Numbered from the stretch's first letter, positions 18,477 through 29,704 are shown. The stretch: 64,000 nucleotides of DNA from Amoebophrya sp. A120 (GCA_905178155.1 CAJINV010000016.1:1749102-1813101); one strand, 5' to 3'. A program made the numbers and translations. Notes: generated by a model from the sequence alone, not told the origin.

Positions 18477-20703
18477 TTAAAACAGAACCACGACGCCAAA
18501 CAGCAGTGAAAATAGAACTCCCATCATTTTCACCGGGCCTAACATCAGCGAGGGAGACGCAGCTGTTCCCATTCTGCCCACCGCCGAGCTGGTCGTGCTG
18601 GTTGACAGTAGCTGCGCTCCGGAAGTAGATGAACCATTTTCGTTGTAATTCTGAGCTGCGCCGGCCATGGAGGCGCGGACGTAATCGTTGCTGGCAGGAC
18701 TTCTAGACGAGCCGGCGCTTGTACTGCTTGCCGTCGCAGCACTAGAAGAAGATTGATACACAACCGGTACAGTCGGGCTCATTTGCGGCGTGGTTGTGAG
18801 TTGCAGTGTGGCTGTAGTAGGAGAGCCTGCTGCGCCTGTTTTAGGATTACTACCGCCGCCACTCGCTTCCGTCAAACAGCTGTTACAGCTCAATTGAAAA
18901 GCCGGCGCCGTCTATGCATTGGAAACATGTTAAGTATTTGGGTCCTCTGGAAAGGTGCAAGTACATAGCTTGTGAGTGTGATAGCGATTCTCTTTCTCTC
19001 TGTCAGTCACATAAAAAAAAATAAGTAATCTGTCACTGCATGCATGCACGAGTAGAAAAAGGTGTCCTTTCGTGGCCACACTGAGTAGAGAGGATTTCTC
19101 ATCCTACAGAGTGGGCATTGCAAAACTCTCACCATAAAAGCTGTGAAGATGCTACGATCCGCATTCCAGAGTAGCACCTTCTGCCTGGCCTTTCTGGGCG
19201 GTCATGCAAAACCTGCATGACAAACATCTGTAAATTTTCCAGCCCCAAAAGCTACATCTTTGCACTCGCATACCGTCTCCGGTTGCGCGATCTTTTCTCG
19301 CAGCTGCTGCTCCTGCACAAAATCGGCCGCGGCAATCTCGTAATCGATCTTGATCCGGCCAGTGGACGAACTGCTCCCCGCAAGCAAACGAAGCACTAAT
19401 CGATTTTTCTCCAACACGGCCACCTCTTGCAAATTCACCTGCTGTTGCTCCACATCAAGCGTCCCCGCCAAGGCCTCCAGGACGCTCGCGCCGAAAATTT
19501 CCTGCGCCTGCGCATCGCTTTCCATATGGCGCTCTCAACTGTTACATTCTCAACTGCTATATGAATTTGTGATGCAAGAATGGAAAAAGTGAAAGGGGTG
19601 ACCTTGCACGTCTCGCATGACAGATTTGCAACAGATTCTCAGCCTGTTTGGCTCTTTTAGAATTTGTCATGCGAAGCAGCTTCATCATCATCATCATGTA
19701 GTGGACACCCGCTCCCGGCGCCACAGGTCAAGGATCCCCTCCCCGGGGGGTGGGCGAGGAAGCACTTTCGGCGACCTCATCATACAAAAGCCGAGCACTA
19801 CCACGGCAAGTCGCCCCAAGAAAAGTGCCAACCAGTCGGGAGCTACCCACCACACCTGATCGGTACAGCCCGGCCAGCAAGCCGAGCGCGACAGCCCTAC
19901 ATACAGAATGATCCAGGACCCGACCCATTTTACGCCCTACGTTTTTGTTCTCACGGAAGAGACGACGTACCCCTTTGGGTGCAGGGGCGAGACTCTCCCC
20001 TAAGCCGCAGCCCCGCCCAGACAGGGGAGGCTGGACCGTTTGCGCCTTACCTTCGGCACGGACGAAAAAGGCAAGCGAGCGGGCCACAGATGTCAAACCA
20101 TAGACCAGTTGTTTGGCACTGCTGACTGGCAACCCACCTGGGGCGCAGCGACAACTTAAAGGCTTAATTTTCGATTCTGCTTGATCGCGTCGATTCTGCT
20201 TGTAATTTTGCATGACAAACCATGTAACAGTTCAGGATGTAACATTTGAGAACGCCATATTCCAACAGCCCGACATTGGACACGGTAGTTTCCATGGTCC
20301 CCTGGATGCCCGTCTGCGCGCACTGACAGTTCGCCAGCATCTCCTGTTTCTTTTCCTCTTTGAACTGCCGCTTTTCCTCGTCCGACAGGGCTGCAAACGC
20401 GGCTTTTTCCGCCTCTTTCTCCGCCTTTTTCGCCTCGTGTTGTTGCTTTTTTGCCTTCATCTTCTCGAACTTTTCCAACTCCTCCGGAGTCAGTTCGCCG
20501 CTGTTCGCCTTCCGCTCCATATCGGTGAAAAATTTCTCGCGCTCCGCCTCCATCTCGGCCTTTTTCGCTTCCATCTCCGCCTTTTTCGCTTCCATCCCTT
20601 GCTTCTTCTCCTTCATGCGGTCAAATTTCGCCTGTTCCTCGGCCGTCAGCGCGCCGGCGTTGGCTTTTTCCTCCCATTCGGCAAACAGGGCCGCCTTGTC
20701 GGG
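18477..20703 (-). CDS. Secreted or anchored protein with charged repeats, 5' exon missing
   Basis: Exons 20260-20703, 19274-19524 and 18477-18911 total 375 codons including the stop after removing the introner and one repeat. Exon 1 encodes charged helical repeats of the form EAKKAEMEAK and EELEKFEKMKAKKQ. Exon 2 contains FGASVLEALAGTLDVEQQQV, a pattern I associate with a small repeated extracellular domain of dinoflagellate proteins (a memory-based impression). Exon 3 starts with CNSCLTEA, runs through a Ser/Thr-rich stalk, and ends in a hydrophobic tail (MMGVLFSLLFGVVVLF) suggesting a membrane or GPI anchor. The exon 2/3 intron is GT-AG (GTATGC...GCATAG, 18912-19273). An upstream exon precedes CAG|CCCGAC at 20703. 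Confidence 0.6.
19525..20259. mobile_element. Introner family G with large cargo (735 bp)
   Basis: The ends TATGGCGCTCTCAACTG and TTTGAGAACGCCATA match the family G copy at 37450; exact TTCCA repeats flank it. The interior holds the nested cargo block (19683-19819) plus about 330 bp of GC-rich sequence absent from the 244-bp G copy. Confidence 0.9.
19683..19819. repeat. Nested cargo block, copy 3
   Basis: Nearly identical to 874-1010, in the same orientation relative to the window, but inside a family G rather than an E-like element. Confidence 0.85.
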
Positions 20704-21640
20704 CTGAGAAGAGCATAGTCGAGATGGAGTTGGATACGTTTACGTGAAGATCATGGGAAAAAACTAACTTTTTTCAACATCTTCCGAGTAAGATTTTTAT
20801 TTAGACAGGAGCAGAAGAAAGTTGCGCTAAACTACACACCAGGAGCAGAAGAAAGTTCCGAGGTGGGCGCACAACCACACACCCAGAGACGCTACGATGT
20901 ATCTACTTTATCCAACGGCGAAAAGTGACCCACGCCCGGCCGCATAGTCGTCAAGGGCTGACAACCCAGGATGGGCCGAAGGTAGTGGCGATATCTATGA
21001 TACATATGATGGTGGCGCAGAATGATGATGGACAGGCGAGAGTTTGACACGGGGCGCAGTTATCCTCTATGCGGGTGGTGGGGCCACTACCACGGGGTGA
21101 GAAGCTATCCTGGAGGCGCGCTCAAGTCGCGAAGCAGCGTAGCAGTAGTGTGCACTTCTAAGCTCCTCGACGAAAAAATAAAAAGTAAAATGTCGGCGTC
21201 ACAACAAGTTCGTAAGAAATCGTTTTCAACTAGCGTAAGACAGGCTCACACAGCACTGCAGCGTAGGAAAAGACCAAGAAGTGGACAACAGCGAAAAAGT
21301 TCAAAAAAGTGAAAATAAAAAAAACAAAACCTTCCTTTTCGACTATATACAGCAAGACTTTAACTTGAAGCTTTCTCTTCACAAGGCCAGCTTTTTACAG
21401 CGACCGCTTATTTTCTCCTCACAGTTTCTCGAAGCAAGTTCTACTAGTGCTCTTTCCTTTTTCGTGGCTGACCATGCCAAGGACGTCCAAAACAAAAAAC
21501 TTTCTCAGGGTAACTTTTTTAGCAACACAACTTTCGAACCTTTTCACTTTTACAGCAAGTTAGTGGTCGACAACAAAGACTTCACTTCCAGGGCCAAACT
21601 TTCACCTTCACACCTTTGTCTTTACTTCTTTTACAGCAAT
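20704..21640. other. Region without a supported gene
   Basis: It contains the missing 5' end of the gene ending at 18477, but no exon could be fixed. A plus-strand frame (21281-21661) is Phe/Lys-rich and unsupported. Confidence 0.4.
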
Positions 21641-22845
21641 TTATACAGACTTAAGCTCTAGCTCCTTGCAGCAGTTCGTTTTTCTAAGGCAGAGGCCAAA
21701 GTAGCTCTGCCAAGTTGTCCTTTTTCTTGAAATAGCGCTAACCATGTGAGAGGAAATACCAACTTCCAAACGGTTCCACATGACCTTCAACAACAAACAA
21801 ACAAACAAAGTTGCGCTAAACACCCACGGTACTAGTACGTGTATGGTCCTCAGGCGCACCTGGTCGAAGAAGAAGGACACATATTAATAAAACACGGAAA
21901 GTACCTTTCCCGCTCCGGCAGCGCTTCCCGTGGAAGTTCCCCCTGCGGCTTCCTTGCTGCTCTTCTGCTTCTTTTTTGCCTTCATAGCCGCAAATGGGTC
22001 GGCCGAAATTATATCATTCCCGGCCATTTTGCACGCTCGCACACACTTCTTCTCGTCTTTACCCCCGCCTTTGCCGTTGCCTCTAGTGGAACTCCGACCA
22101 GTTCTTGCTGTGCCGGTCGTCTCTGGTGGCGCACCATTGCGCGCTTATCAAAGTGAAAAATCCCCCCACCCCATACTCAAACTAGAAATTTGTGATGCAG
22201 ATTTGTGGTCACAAATCAGCTTTGTCATGCTAGAAGGGAAAAGATGCGGACTGTAGTGCTTGCTGGCGTGGGAAAGCCTTGCATCTTCAGCATGACAGGG
22301 GGCAGCTGGAAGTGGGAAACAGCATGACAAATTGCCTGCAAACGAGGCCACAGCTGCGTCTCTTGGCCTTCTAGCATTGCAAGTCGATTTGTGTACTCAA
22401 ATACAGCATCACAAATTTCGTTTTCGATATGGGGAGGGGGGATTTTTCCTTTTGATAGCGCTGCTGCATCAGAGGTGCGCACAGCAGAAGCCGCGTTCGG
22501 GTTACCACTATCTCGAGCAGACGTGCGAGGAGAGCCCGTGCCCGCGCCGCTTCTGTCAGTGCGACCACCGCTTCTGGCACGACCACGGTCACCTTGGCCG
22601 TCGGAGGCTGTACCAGCCTCAGTTCCAGCATCGTTTGACGGACCCGTACCACGAGACGAGTTGGATCCTCGTTGGCCGCGACCGCGACCGCGACCGCCAC
22701 GACCGCCTCTCCTCCCTCGGCCACTACCCGAGCCGCCACCCGCAAGGACTTGTACAACTTGTAGGGGGTACAAACTGGTCGTGAGGGAAGAACCCGCGAC
22801 AAAAAGTAAGGCGAGAAGACGGGAAAAACTCGCCGAAGGCATCAT
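21641..22845 (-). CDS. Secreted RG-rich protein with a C-terminal hydrophobic exon
   Basis: ATG at 22845 starts MMPSASFSRLLALLFVAG, a clear signal peptide, followed by a Gly/Arg-rich stretch (GRGRRGGRGGRGRG). Exon 1 (22458-22845) and exon 2 (21905-22145) are joined by removing a family D introner with its GCGCT repeat. A short GT-AG intron (21860-21904, 45 bp) leads to 21641-21859, which contributes VLVPWVFSATLFVCLLLKV, a membrane-spanning stretch, and a stop. All phases close, giving 280 residues. The last exon is less certain than the first two. The protein probably enters the secretory route; no enzymatic domain was seen. Confidence 0.55.
22146..22457. mobile_element. Introner family D (312 bp)
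   Basis: TIR TATCAAAGTGAAAAATCCCC / GGGGATTTTTCCTTTTGATA; exact GCGCT repeats. Removal joins SDAA to ARNGAPPE in frame. Confidence 0.95.
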
Positions 22846-23100
22846 CTTTTCTTTGCGGCTGGATAATGTTGCTCAAAGAACGGGTAAGTAAAAATATCGA
22901 TTCGAAACTTCGAATTACCCACAAGTATTATCTAGCGCGTCAAAGGCTTTTGTGCTCGGCGAAGTGTTTTTGTGGATGATGTTGTGAGCAAAAAAATGGT
23001 GCCTTTATATCAAATTCGAAAAATACACCGTAACAGACGTCCAATCAACGGGAATGGTGCTAGTGCTACAATATGAATATTTTCTCACAATCAAGAAGTG

Positions 23101-23390
23101 CTAGACCGATAAAAAGACGCTTGCTTGTTCAGCAAGTTTATTCCAAGACAAAGAAGAGACTAGACTAGCAACTAAACCGAAATCCGATTTGGGCAGTTCT
23201 TTGTTGGCTTGGGTTATAACTTCCAGGGCAACAACCAAATCCTGTTTTGCAAAAGGAGATAAGAAAATTTCCAGACCAAACCAGTGACCACAGATGCTTG
23301 CCGCATCATGGAGATCGTCTACTTGATGAATTCGCCTCAGCCGGGCTGTCCTCATGGCTGCAGTTCTTCTGACCACATATCTAATCATGT
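23101..23390 (-). CDS. Small unrecognised helical protein (low support)
   Basis: A 95-codon frame. Its second half, entered after AAAACAG (about 23247), reads as an amphipathic helical stretch (VVALEVITQANKELPKSDFG, then SLSWNKLAEQASVFL) before the stop; the first half is basic. No domain recognised and no introner. Confidence 0.25.
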
Positions 23391-23837
23391 ACCTGTAGTA
23401 CCAAAGTGTGGCCGATTCTATCGATTATTTTTCAGCTCACAAACTCATCACGATGGGTGCGTTTCATTTCTTTATTCGTCTCGTGCCTTCATCAAGAAAA
23501 ATGCCCAGCTACCGGTACCGAATGGATGGTTTTGCATATCGTAGGAACACAAATACACCTACTCTACGTGAATGTCTTCAGTAGCTGACCTTCTGCATTT
23601 GGTACCACGCCGACATGGCACAACGAACTACCACGGACTATTCATTTTTGCTACTACACTCCCTAATCTAGTTGTAGTTCCAGATACAAAAAACATGAGG
23701 AATCGTATCGCTGTTCTTTTTATTTCTTAAGTAACCTCTCGTCTTCTTCTTCCTTTGAGCCGAGCAACGGCCCCCACAAGAAGATTGATGCGAAGAATAT
23801 CGGTGCTGTTGCGCTTGTGGCTGCCGCGGCCGCTCCA

Positions 23838-25825
23838 TCATTTCCCGCCCCCAGATTTTGCATCGCTACCGTTCGAAGTTTTTTTCTTCGCCTCGATCTG
23901 ATCGAACGCCGATATCAAATCTTTCTGGTCCTCCGTCAAATTTTCCGGTAATTGCAAGTGGAAGTGCAGCACCAAATTTCCCCGGGAGTCAGCGTTGCTG
24001 TTGCTCATTCCGCCACTGTTCATCATTCCGCTCAGCCTCGTTGGGCCCTTCCCGCGGAGAATCCTGGTGGAATTTGGGTCTTGTAATGCCGGTAAAGTCA
24101 AATTCACCTCCCCCTCATCTAGCGTCGGGATCTTGGTCACGCCGCCTAGCAGCATCTGCTTCAGCGAAATGCCCACGTCCGCGTGCACGTCGTCGTCGAC
24201 GTGTCGGAAAATGTTGTGTTTCTCCACATTGACTACGACAAACAAGTGCCCCCGCGGCCCGCCCCGCTTCCCCGCGTGCCCCTGGCCGCAGAGCCGGAGC
24301 TCCATACCGGGCTTGATTCCCGGCGGAATGTCGATTTCCACGCTGGTCTTCCGGGACTGAACCCCCTCGCCAAAGCAGGTTCGGCATGCTTTTTCCAGAA
24401 TTTCGCCCACGCCGCCGCACTTCGCGCAGGGGAGGCCCATCGACATGATGCCCCTTTCGACCCGGCGCACCCCGGTGCCGTTGCACAAATTGCACTTCAC
24501 CCAGCCCGCGCCCTCCGCCGCGCCGGAGGCCCCGCAGTCGTTGCAGGGGAGCTGTAGCTTGATCGTGGTGGTCCGCCGGGAGCCCTTCATCGCTTCCACG
24601 AAGGGGATATGAGAGTGCACAACTCTCCCTCCCCCTCATTTGTATGGCGTGAACAGCAATGCAAGCACCAGCACACGTGGAGCCTAGGCATGACACATTT
24701 AATATGCGCCTAATCTTAGTACTGTTTGGGCCGCTTCCGGAATTTGTCATGCAAACAGTGCCACAGGACAGCGACTGGATATGGATTTGGGGTTTTGCAT
24801 GACAAAGGAAGGGGAGGGGGAGTTGTGCACTTCATAGGGGATGGAAAGCTCGATCGACGCGTCGTCCCCCCGCGATTGCATCGGCCCGGACGTTATCCAG
24901 TGCAAATATGTCTGGGTCTGAAAACTTGTGATGCAAGGAAGGGAATGGGGAGCGCACTGTAATGCGCTGCTAAGCATGACAGACAAGTTTTCCCATGGTT
25001 CTGAGTTGCGTACTCCGCAAGAGAAACTGCGTTTTTGCATGACAGGCAAGAGGAGTTCTTTGCGGCCACGCAATACAGATTTCAGAGTCACGTCAGGCTA
25101 GCAGAACAAATCTCGCATCCGTCCAGACCCAGACATATTTGCATTTGATACACGTTCGGGAAGCGGAGTTTCCGCGGTGCATGCGGCTGGCCATTTTCCC
25201 GAAAATATTGGAAAATTCGGAGTACATCTGACTGGGGTCCTGCCAATCGGAATCCGGATCGGCATGGTGATGTTGAGCCGAGGATATGGAGAGAAAAAAG
25301 TTTGTCACAGTCACTAACTTGCTGGCTCTGCATTACAATTTTTTTTTGGCATCACAGCTTCTCGTTGTATTGCAGAAACACTAGGAAAAACCCCTATGAA
25401 GTTGGTCTGTGATGCATTTTTACGCATGACAGAGAAAATTTTGCATTGCAAGCATGCGCATGAGTGATCGTGACGAACTTTTTTTGTTTGATAGAGGAAC
25501 TTGAAGCACTACTAGTACCACCACTGCTCCCACTCGCAAAGGAGGAGGAACTAGTACTGCCCATCGCCGCGTCGAGTTGTCTCCGCTTCCTTGGGTCGGT
25601 CAAAACCGAGTAGGCGTCGGTGATCTTCGCCATTCGCGCAGCGGAGTTCGGGTCGTTTTTGTTCAAATCCGGGTGGTTTTGCTTGGCGAGCTCTCTGTAT
25701 CTGGCTTTCACCTCGGCAGCCGAGGCGGTTCGCTGGAGGCCCAGGAGCTTGTAGGGGTCGAGGGTTTGCTGGGCATGCGCCGCAGAGGAACTACTGCCTC
25801 CGCCGGTGGAAAAAAATCTTCGCAT
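23838..25825 (-). CDS. Type I DnaJ (Hsp40) co-chaperone, probably mitochondrial
   Basis: ATG at 25825, TGA at 23838. Exons 25494-25825, 25151-25284, 24837-24893 and 23838-24607 join to 426 codons after three introners (families H, A and B) are removed. The N-terminus MRRFFSTGGG is basic and Arg/Phe-rich, as in mitochondrial targeting peptides. The J domain (about residues 24-88) keeps the HPD tripeptide (KQNHPDLNK) that stimulates Hsp70 ATPase. A Ser/Gly-rich linker replaces the usual Gly/Phe region. The central domain has four zinc-finger repeats (CNDCGASG, CNLCNGTG, CAKCGGVG, CRTCFGEG), followed by a C-terminal substrate-binding region (VEIDIPPGIKPGMELRLCGQ). One introner lies exactly at LSIP|FVEAMKG in the conserved pre-zinc-finger strand, so its removal is needed to make a normal protein. 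Mitochondrial location is inferred. Confidence 0.92.
24608..24836. mobile_element. Introner family B (229 bp)
   Basis: TIR TATGAGAGTGCACAACTC / GAGTTGTGCACTTCATA; exact GGGGA repeats. It splits the DnaJ exon; removal rebuilds the conserved ELSIPFVEAMKG. Confidence 0.97.
24894..25150. mobile_element. Introner family A (257 bp)
   Basis: TIR TATCCAGTGCAAATATGTCT / AGACATATTTGCATTTGATA; flanks GACGT and CACGT. In the DnaJ gene. Confidence 0.95.
25285..25493. mobile_element. Introner family H (209 bp)
   Basis: TIR TATGGAGAGAAAAAAGTTTG / GACGAACTTTTTTTGTTTGA(TA); exact GAGGA repeats. In the Ser-rich linker of DnaJ. The other H copy is at 41641. Confidence 0.95.
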
Positions 25826-25998
25826 GATGGTAGGAAAAGTGCAGGCTTAGTTTTTGAGAATGAGAGGTAGAAAAAATTAAGGGACGTTGACCACTGCCAC
25901 TGCAGAAGAAGAACAACCATAGATATGATCTTGATTCAAGATTTCTACGTCATCCCAGCGATCGAGAAAAAAAAATGGCACATCGTGACGCGTAACAT

Positions 25999-26664
25999 CT
26001 AAACGACGTGGCGCTTTCGAGCGTCATGCGCCGGGCACAAGCCGCATCCATAGTCCACGATAGCATCATCATCAACTTGGAAGAGCTGCCGATCTTGCAG
26101 AAGCAGACCACACAGAAACTCAGGCGATCGACAGAAGCAGGAAGCAAACGCACACAAGACACACACTGAGCCGACAACTTTTTCTCGCCTGCTTATTTTC
26201 AAAAAAGCACAATAAGATCTTCTGGACGAGCAGCGAGGATCGGAGATCGTGAGGACGAGCACCGTGATCGACGTTGACAGCCCGCCGATGGGGCGAAAGT
26301 ACACCGAATAAAACAACAAGCAATAATCCATGAACAGCCTCAGCCACGACCACTCTTCAAACGTTGGACGTAGCTGCGGTGTAGCTGCTAGAGGGGTAGA
26401 AACAAAAACCCACTCGGCAGCACTACAGCGATTGTAGTTTTGAAATTTCAAACGAACTTCGAGTTCGAACCTGTTGTCTGGCAGTTGTACACAATAAAAT
26501 CACGATGATCCTACTCGTCGATAGCATTAGCACGTTGTCGCTGCAGATAAAATACTTACTGTAAAAGTACGACGAACCGTCGCGGAAGAAAGAACTCAGC
26601 GTGGCCCTGAGCTCCAGCATCTTCGGCCGGTTAGATGGTAGTGCTTCTCTTAAACAAGTGCTGG
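25999..26664 (-). CDS. Possible membrane protein, two exons
   Basis: An exon ending at 26560 with a strong donor (ACA|GTAAGT) is joined by an 82-bp GT-AG intron (26478-26559) to a frame ending near 25999. The joined sequence reads MLELRATLSSFFRDG ... YNNRFELEVRLKFQNYNR, then WLRLFMDYCLLFYSVYF and STSITVLVLTI, two hydrophobic stretches. The phase across the intron fits only if the acceptor is TGCCAG|ACAAC. The start may be the Met of KMLELRA or further upstream. No family recognised; the 3' end is Cys-rich and may be mis-extended. Confidence 0.4.
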
Positions 26665-26832
26665 TTGTGCTCAAAGAATTATCACGTTATGCGTCATCAA
26701 CTAATTGTAATTTAAACAGTTACAGCGATCTGTGGAGAAAAATAATAATAGAAACGTCGACCCAAAATCTTCGGCGCTGATAAACAGCAACAGAGATCAG
26801 TATCACGACCAGCACACAGTGCTTCTCCATCA

Positions 26833-29469
26833 TCAACTGGAAGAGGTGTTGGAGCTGCTGGAGGAAGAGCTGCTGGAGCTACTCGAAGAGGATATGAAAG
26901 TGCACAACAATCCCTCCCCCTCATTTGTCATGCAAAATCCCAAATCCGGTCTGTTTCTCTTGGCCCTGTTTGCATGACAAGTTCTGGTAGCCGAAACAGC
27001 ACTACCGTCCCGTGTAAATTTGTCATGCAGAACTGGCATTCTTGCTGAGGCTTGTCTTGTCGTTCATGCAATACAAATGAGGCCGAGGGGGAGTTGTGCA
27101 CTGTCATAGAGGAGCTACTGGACGAACTACTCGAAGATGAGGAGCTACTGCTTCTCTTTCTCGAGGATTTCGACGAAGATTTCCGTGACGACTTCATGGA
27201 TGATTTCGACGCTGCTTTGCTCGCGACGGCGGTGGTCCGATTTTTTCCGCCCCCTCCAAAGCTCGCCAACACTCCTTTCTTGGATGAAATTGCGGCCTCT
27301 TTCGTGCTATCTTTCGAGGAAGAGTTGATAGAATTAATACCTTTGTCGTATTTCCTCTTCCTCTTCCCCTTTTCCACCTCTTCCAGTCGTTTCCTCCGTT
27401 CTCGCATGGCCTGCTCTTCAAAATCCCGTTTCTGACTGTGGAACACCAACCTCGCCCACCGGGATCCGGGGTCCGCGTTTTTGTAAAACCCGTTCTTCGT
27501 GCAGAACTCGGTTAATTGCGGCTCCTTGTGCTGGATTTGCTTCACGACAACGTCGGTCAGTTGCTTGATCGTGCTCAGCAATGCGTTGTAGCCCTGTTTC
27601 CTCCGGTCCAAGGCTTTCCTATGGTGCGCCAGTTGCGCCACCGCGATGTCCTCTCGCCCCACCGTCGCCCCGTCGTGTAAAAGCAGCGCCGCCTGCTGCA
27701 GTTGCGGCTCCTCAAACTGCTTGACCTTTTTGATTCTCTTTCCCTTCTCGACGATCTCTTTCTTGGTGGTTTTCGGCACCTCGCCCTTCAGAATTTTTTT
27801 GTAGTGCTGGTCCGCGTCGATCGCGTGCGGGGTGAACTCTTTGTTCGGATCTGCCGGCTTCATCGGGTCGCGCTGCACCTCCTGCACTTTCGGGTGCCTC
27901 TTCGCTTTTTTCCGGTCCTTCGGGTCCTTCGGGATCTTCAAAATGATCGAATTCGGATTTCTCGTTGGTACCTCCTCTCCCGCGAAATAACCCTGGGGCA
28001 TGACCCGCGGGACGTTCTCCCCCGCGACTGTCATCTGCAGATTGTCTTTCTTTTCCGCCGCGGGGTTCGGATCCTTCACGTCCCAGTGCTTCACCGGTCT
28101 CTGCTGCTCTTGCGCCGTGGGCTTCATGATCGCCTTCGCGGGCTGGTCGTAAAGGGGGACAAAACCCGGATGGACCACTTCGTTTTTCCCGACATCTGCG
28201 ACTGGCCGGAAGGATTCCGTCGGGAGCGGCGTCGTCGCTTTCACTTGCGGGAACTTCTTCACCTGCTTCTCTTTTGCATCTTTTAACAGCTCTTCCCGAT
28301 CCACGGTCTTCACCCCCAGCTCGCTGTTCGGGAAGTACCCTTTCGGTAAATAATGGTTGGGACTCTTGTAGTCGTGCTTTTCGCTGCTCGCTTTCAGTAA
28401 ATTCCGTTCCCCGGCAAGAGTCTCCACATTCGACTTCACGTCATGGTGCTTTGCTTTTTTTTCCTTCCCCTGCGCGACCAAATCCGTCGCGCCCTGAATC
28501 TCCTTCGTTTGCTCCGTCGGGGTGAGACATTGGAACAATTTCGACCGTTCCGCCGCACTGTCCCGGACCTTCGATTTGTGCCCGGTGGTATACTTGTGGG
28601 ATTTATCAACTTCCTTCACCTGCGGCCACTGTTTGGGCTTCTGCTCCTTCAGTTCCTCTATCTTGTCCGGACTCAGTTCACGGTCCTCGGGATCTGCCCT
28701 TGTTGATAGCAGGTTCTGTCCCAATGTGTTGCTTTCGTCCTTCACGATTGCCCCGTGCTCGGTGAAGACCACCGGCTTGCCGTCGAAATGGAAGTCCCCC
28801 ATAATGTTCACGTGGTTTTGGTCCTTGCCATTCCAAAACTTCTGCAAGTAAGCTGAGCTCGCAGGTTTGCTCACCACCGTTTGCGGATTGTACACGCCAT
28901 GATCCGTTAAAACTCGACCGCTGTCGTCTTTGGTTTTCCCGGAAAACTTCCACCCATCCTTTAAATAGTCCATCTTCGCCGGCTTTTCGGCTAAGGCCTG
29001 CTGCACCCCGACGGCTTCGTTGTCCGTCAAATTCGCCGCGTTTTGCTTCGTTTCCGCGATTATCAACTGCAAAAGTGTCTGGGTCTGGAAGAATGCAACT
29101 TGTGATGCTGCATTTGGATTCCAAAAAAATTTGTATTGCATGAGTAGCAAAGGGAATGCAATTTTTGCTACGCGGATAGGGCATTTGTCGTGCGAAATAG
29201 GCATCAAGGACCCCTCGAAAAATCTGTGATGCTACGGCATGCATCACAGACATCATGGCTCATGCAAAACGTGTATGACAAGTCTCAGAACCTCCCAGAC
29301 CCAGACACTTTTGCAATCCATAGCGATCCCACGCACGAGCTTGTCGGTGTAGGCGAGACCGTACTTATCCGTCAAAATCTTGGCCTGGTTCTGGTTCCCC
29401 CGCCCCGCGATTTTGTCCCGGGCGCGCTGGCGAAGCGTGTCTTCGTCAACATCCTGGGCAGAGGACAGG

Positions 29470-29501
<32 letters not shown>

Positions 29502-29513
29502 AATTGCACTCAT
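26833..29513 (-). CDS. Unrecognised 730-residue Lys-rich protein with polyGln start and polySer end
   Basis: ATG at 29513, TGA at 26833. Exons 29323-29513, 27109-29060 and 26833-26892 give exactly 731 codons once a family A and a family B introner are removed. It begins with MSAI and ten Gln, encoded by a near-perfect GCTGCT run. The body has repeated short Pro/His/Lys motifs (MDYLKDGWKFSG; KPVVFTEHGAIV; HPGFVPLYDQPAKA; MPQGYFAGEE) that read like a cytoskeletal or matrix protein. A conserved-looking C-terminal domain follows (LTEFCTKNGFYKNADPGSRW), then basic KKRKYDK and a long Ser tail. The second introner lies inside the Ser-codon run. No family recognised. Confidence 0.75.
26893..27108. 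mobile_element. Introner family B (216 bp)
   Basis: TIR TATGAAAGTGCACAAC / GTTGTGCACTGTCATA; exact GAGGA repeats. Inserted within a run of Ser codons. Confidence 0.95.
29061..29322. mobile_element. Introner family A (262 bp)
   Basis: TIR TATCAACTGCAAAAGTGTCT / AGACACTTTTGCAATCCATA; exact GCGAT repeats. Removal joins KLVRGIA to ETKQNAA. Its interior closely matches the copy at 30193, in the same orientation. Confidence 0.96.
29471..29500. repeat. Gln-codon trinucleotide repeat (10 units)
   Basis: Ten consecutive GCT triplets on the plus strand, read as CAG on the coding strand, giving the polyGln start of the 730-residue protein. Confidence 0.9.
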
Positions 29514-29704
29514 CTGGTACGACGTAATGGTGGGCCGCGAGGAAGACCGCGGCTGTGACTGTTTATTGTGTAGTTTTCATCGGAAAATTTTCCCAAAATA
29601 ATGGTAACTTTGCTTAAATTTGTGGTATTTTTTTCAATTATTGACATCATCCATCAAATCCAAATCCTGCATGCAAAAGTCTCGACGTGATAATCCGCAT
29701 CCGC

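Noticed and set aside
19728-20213. A 161-codon minus-strand frame within the family G element.
   Set aside because: It overlaps GC-rich cargo, shows no recognisable domain, and lies in a segment that must be removed to restore the host gene. It is not a convincing transposase.
20164-20616. The highly charged EAKKAEMEAK repeat region as a possible out-of-frame artefact of a purine-rich tract.
   Set aside because: The frame is continuous with the following exon after introner removal and the total closes at 375 codons, so I kept it as coding.
26720-26977. A plus-strand frame with Leu/Glu-rich repeats (LELLEEELLELLEED).
   Set aside because: It is the antisense of the Ser-codon run of the minus-strand gene and crosses into a family B element.
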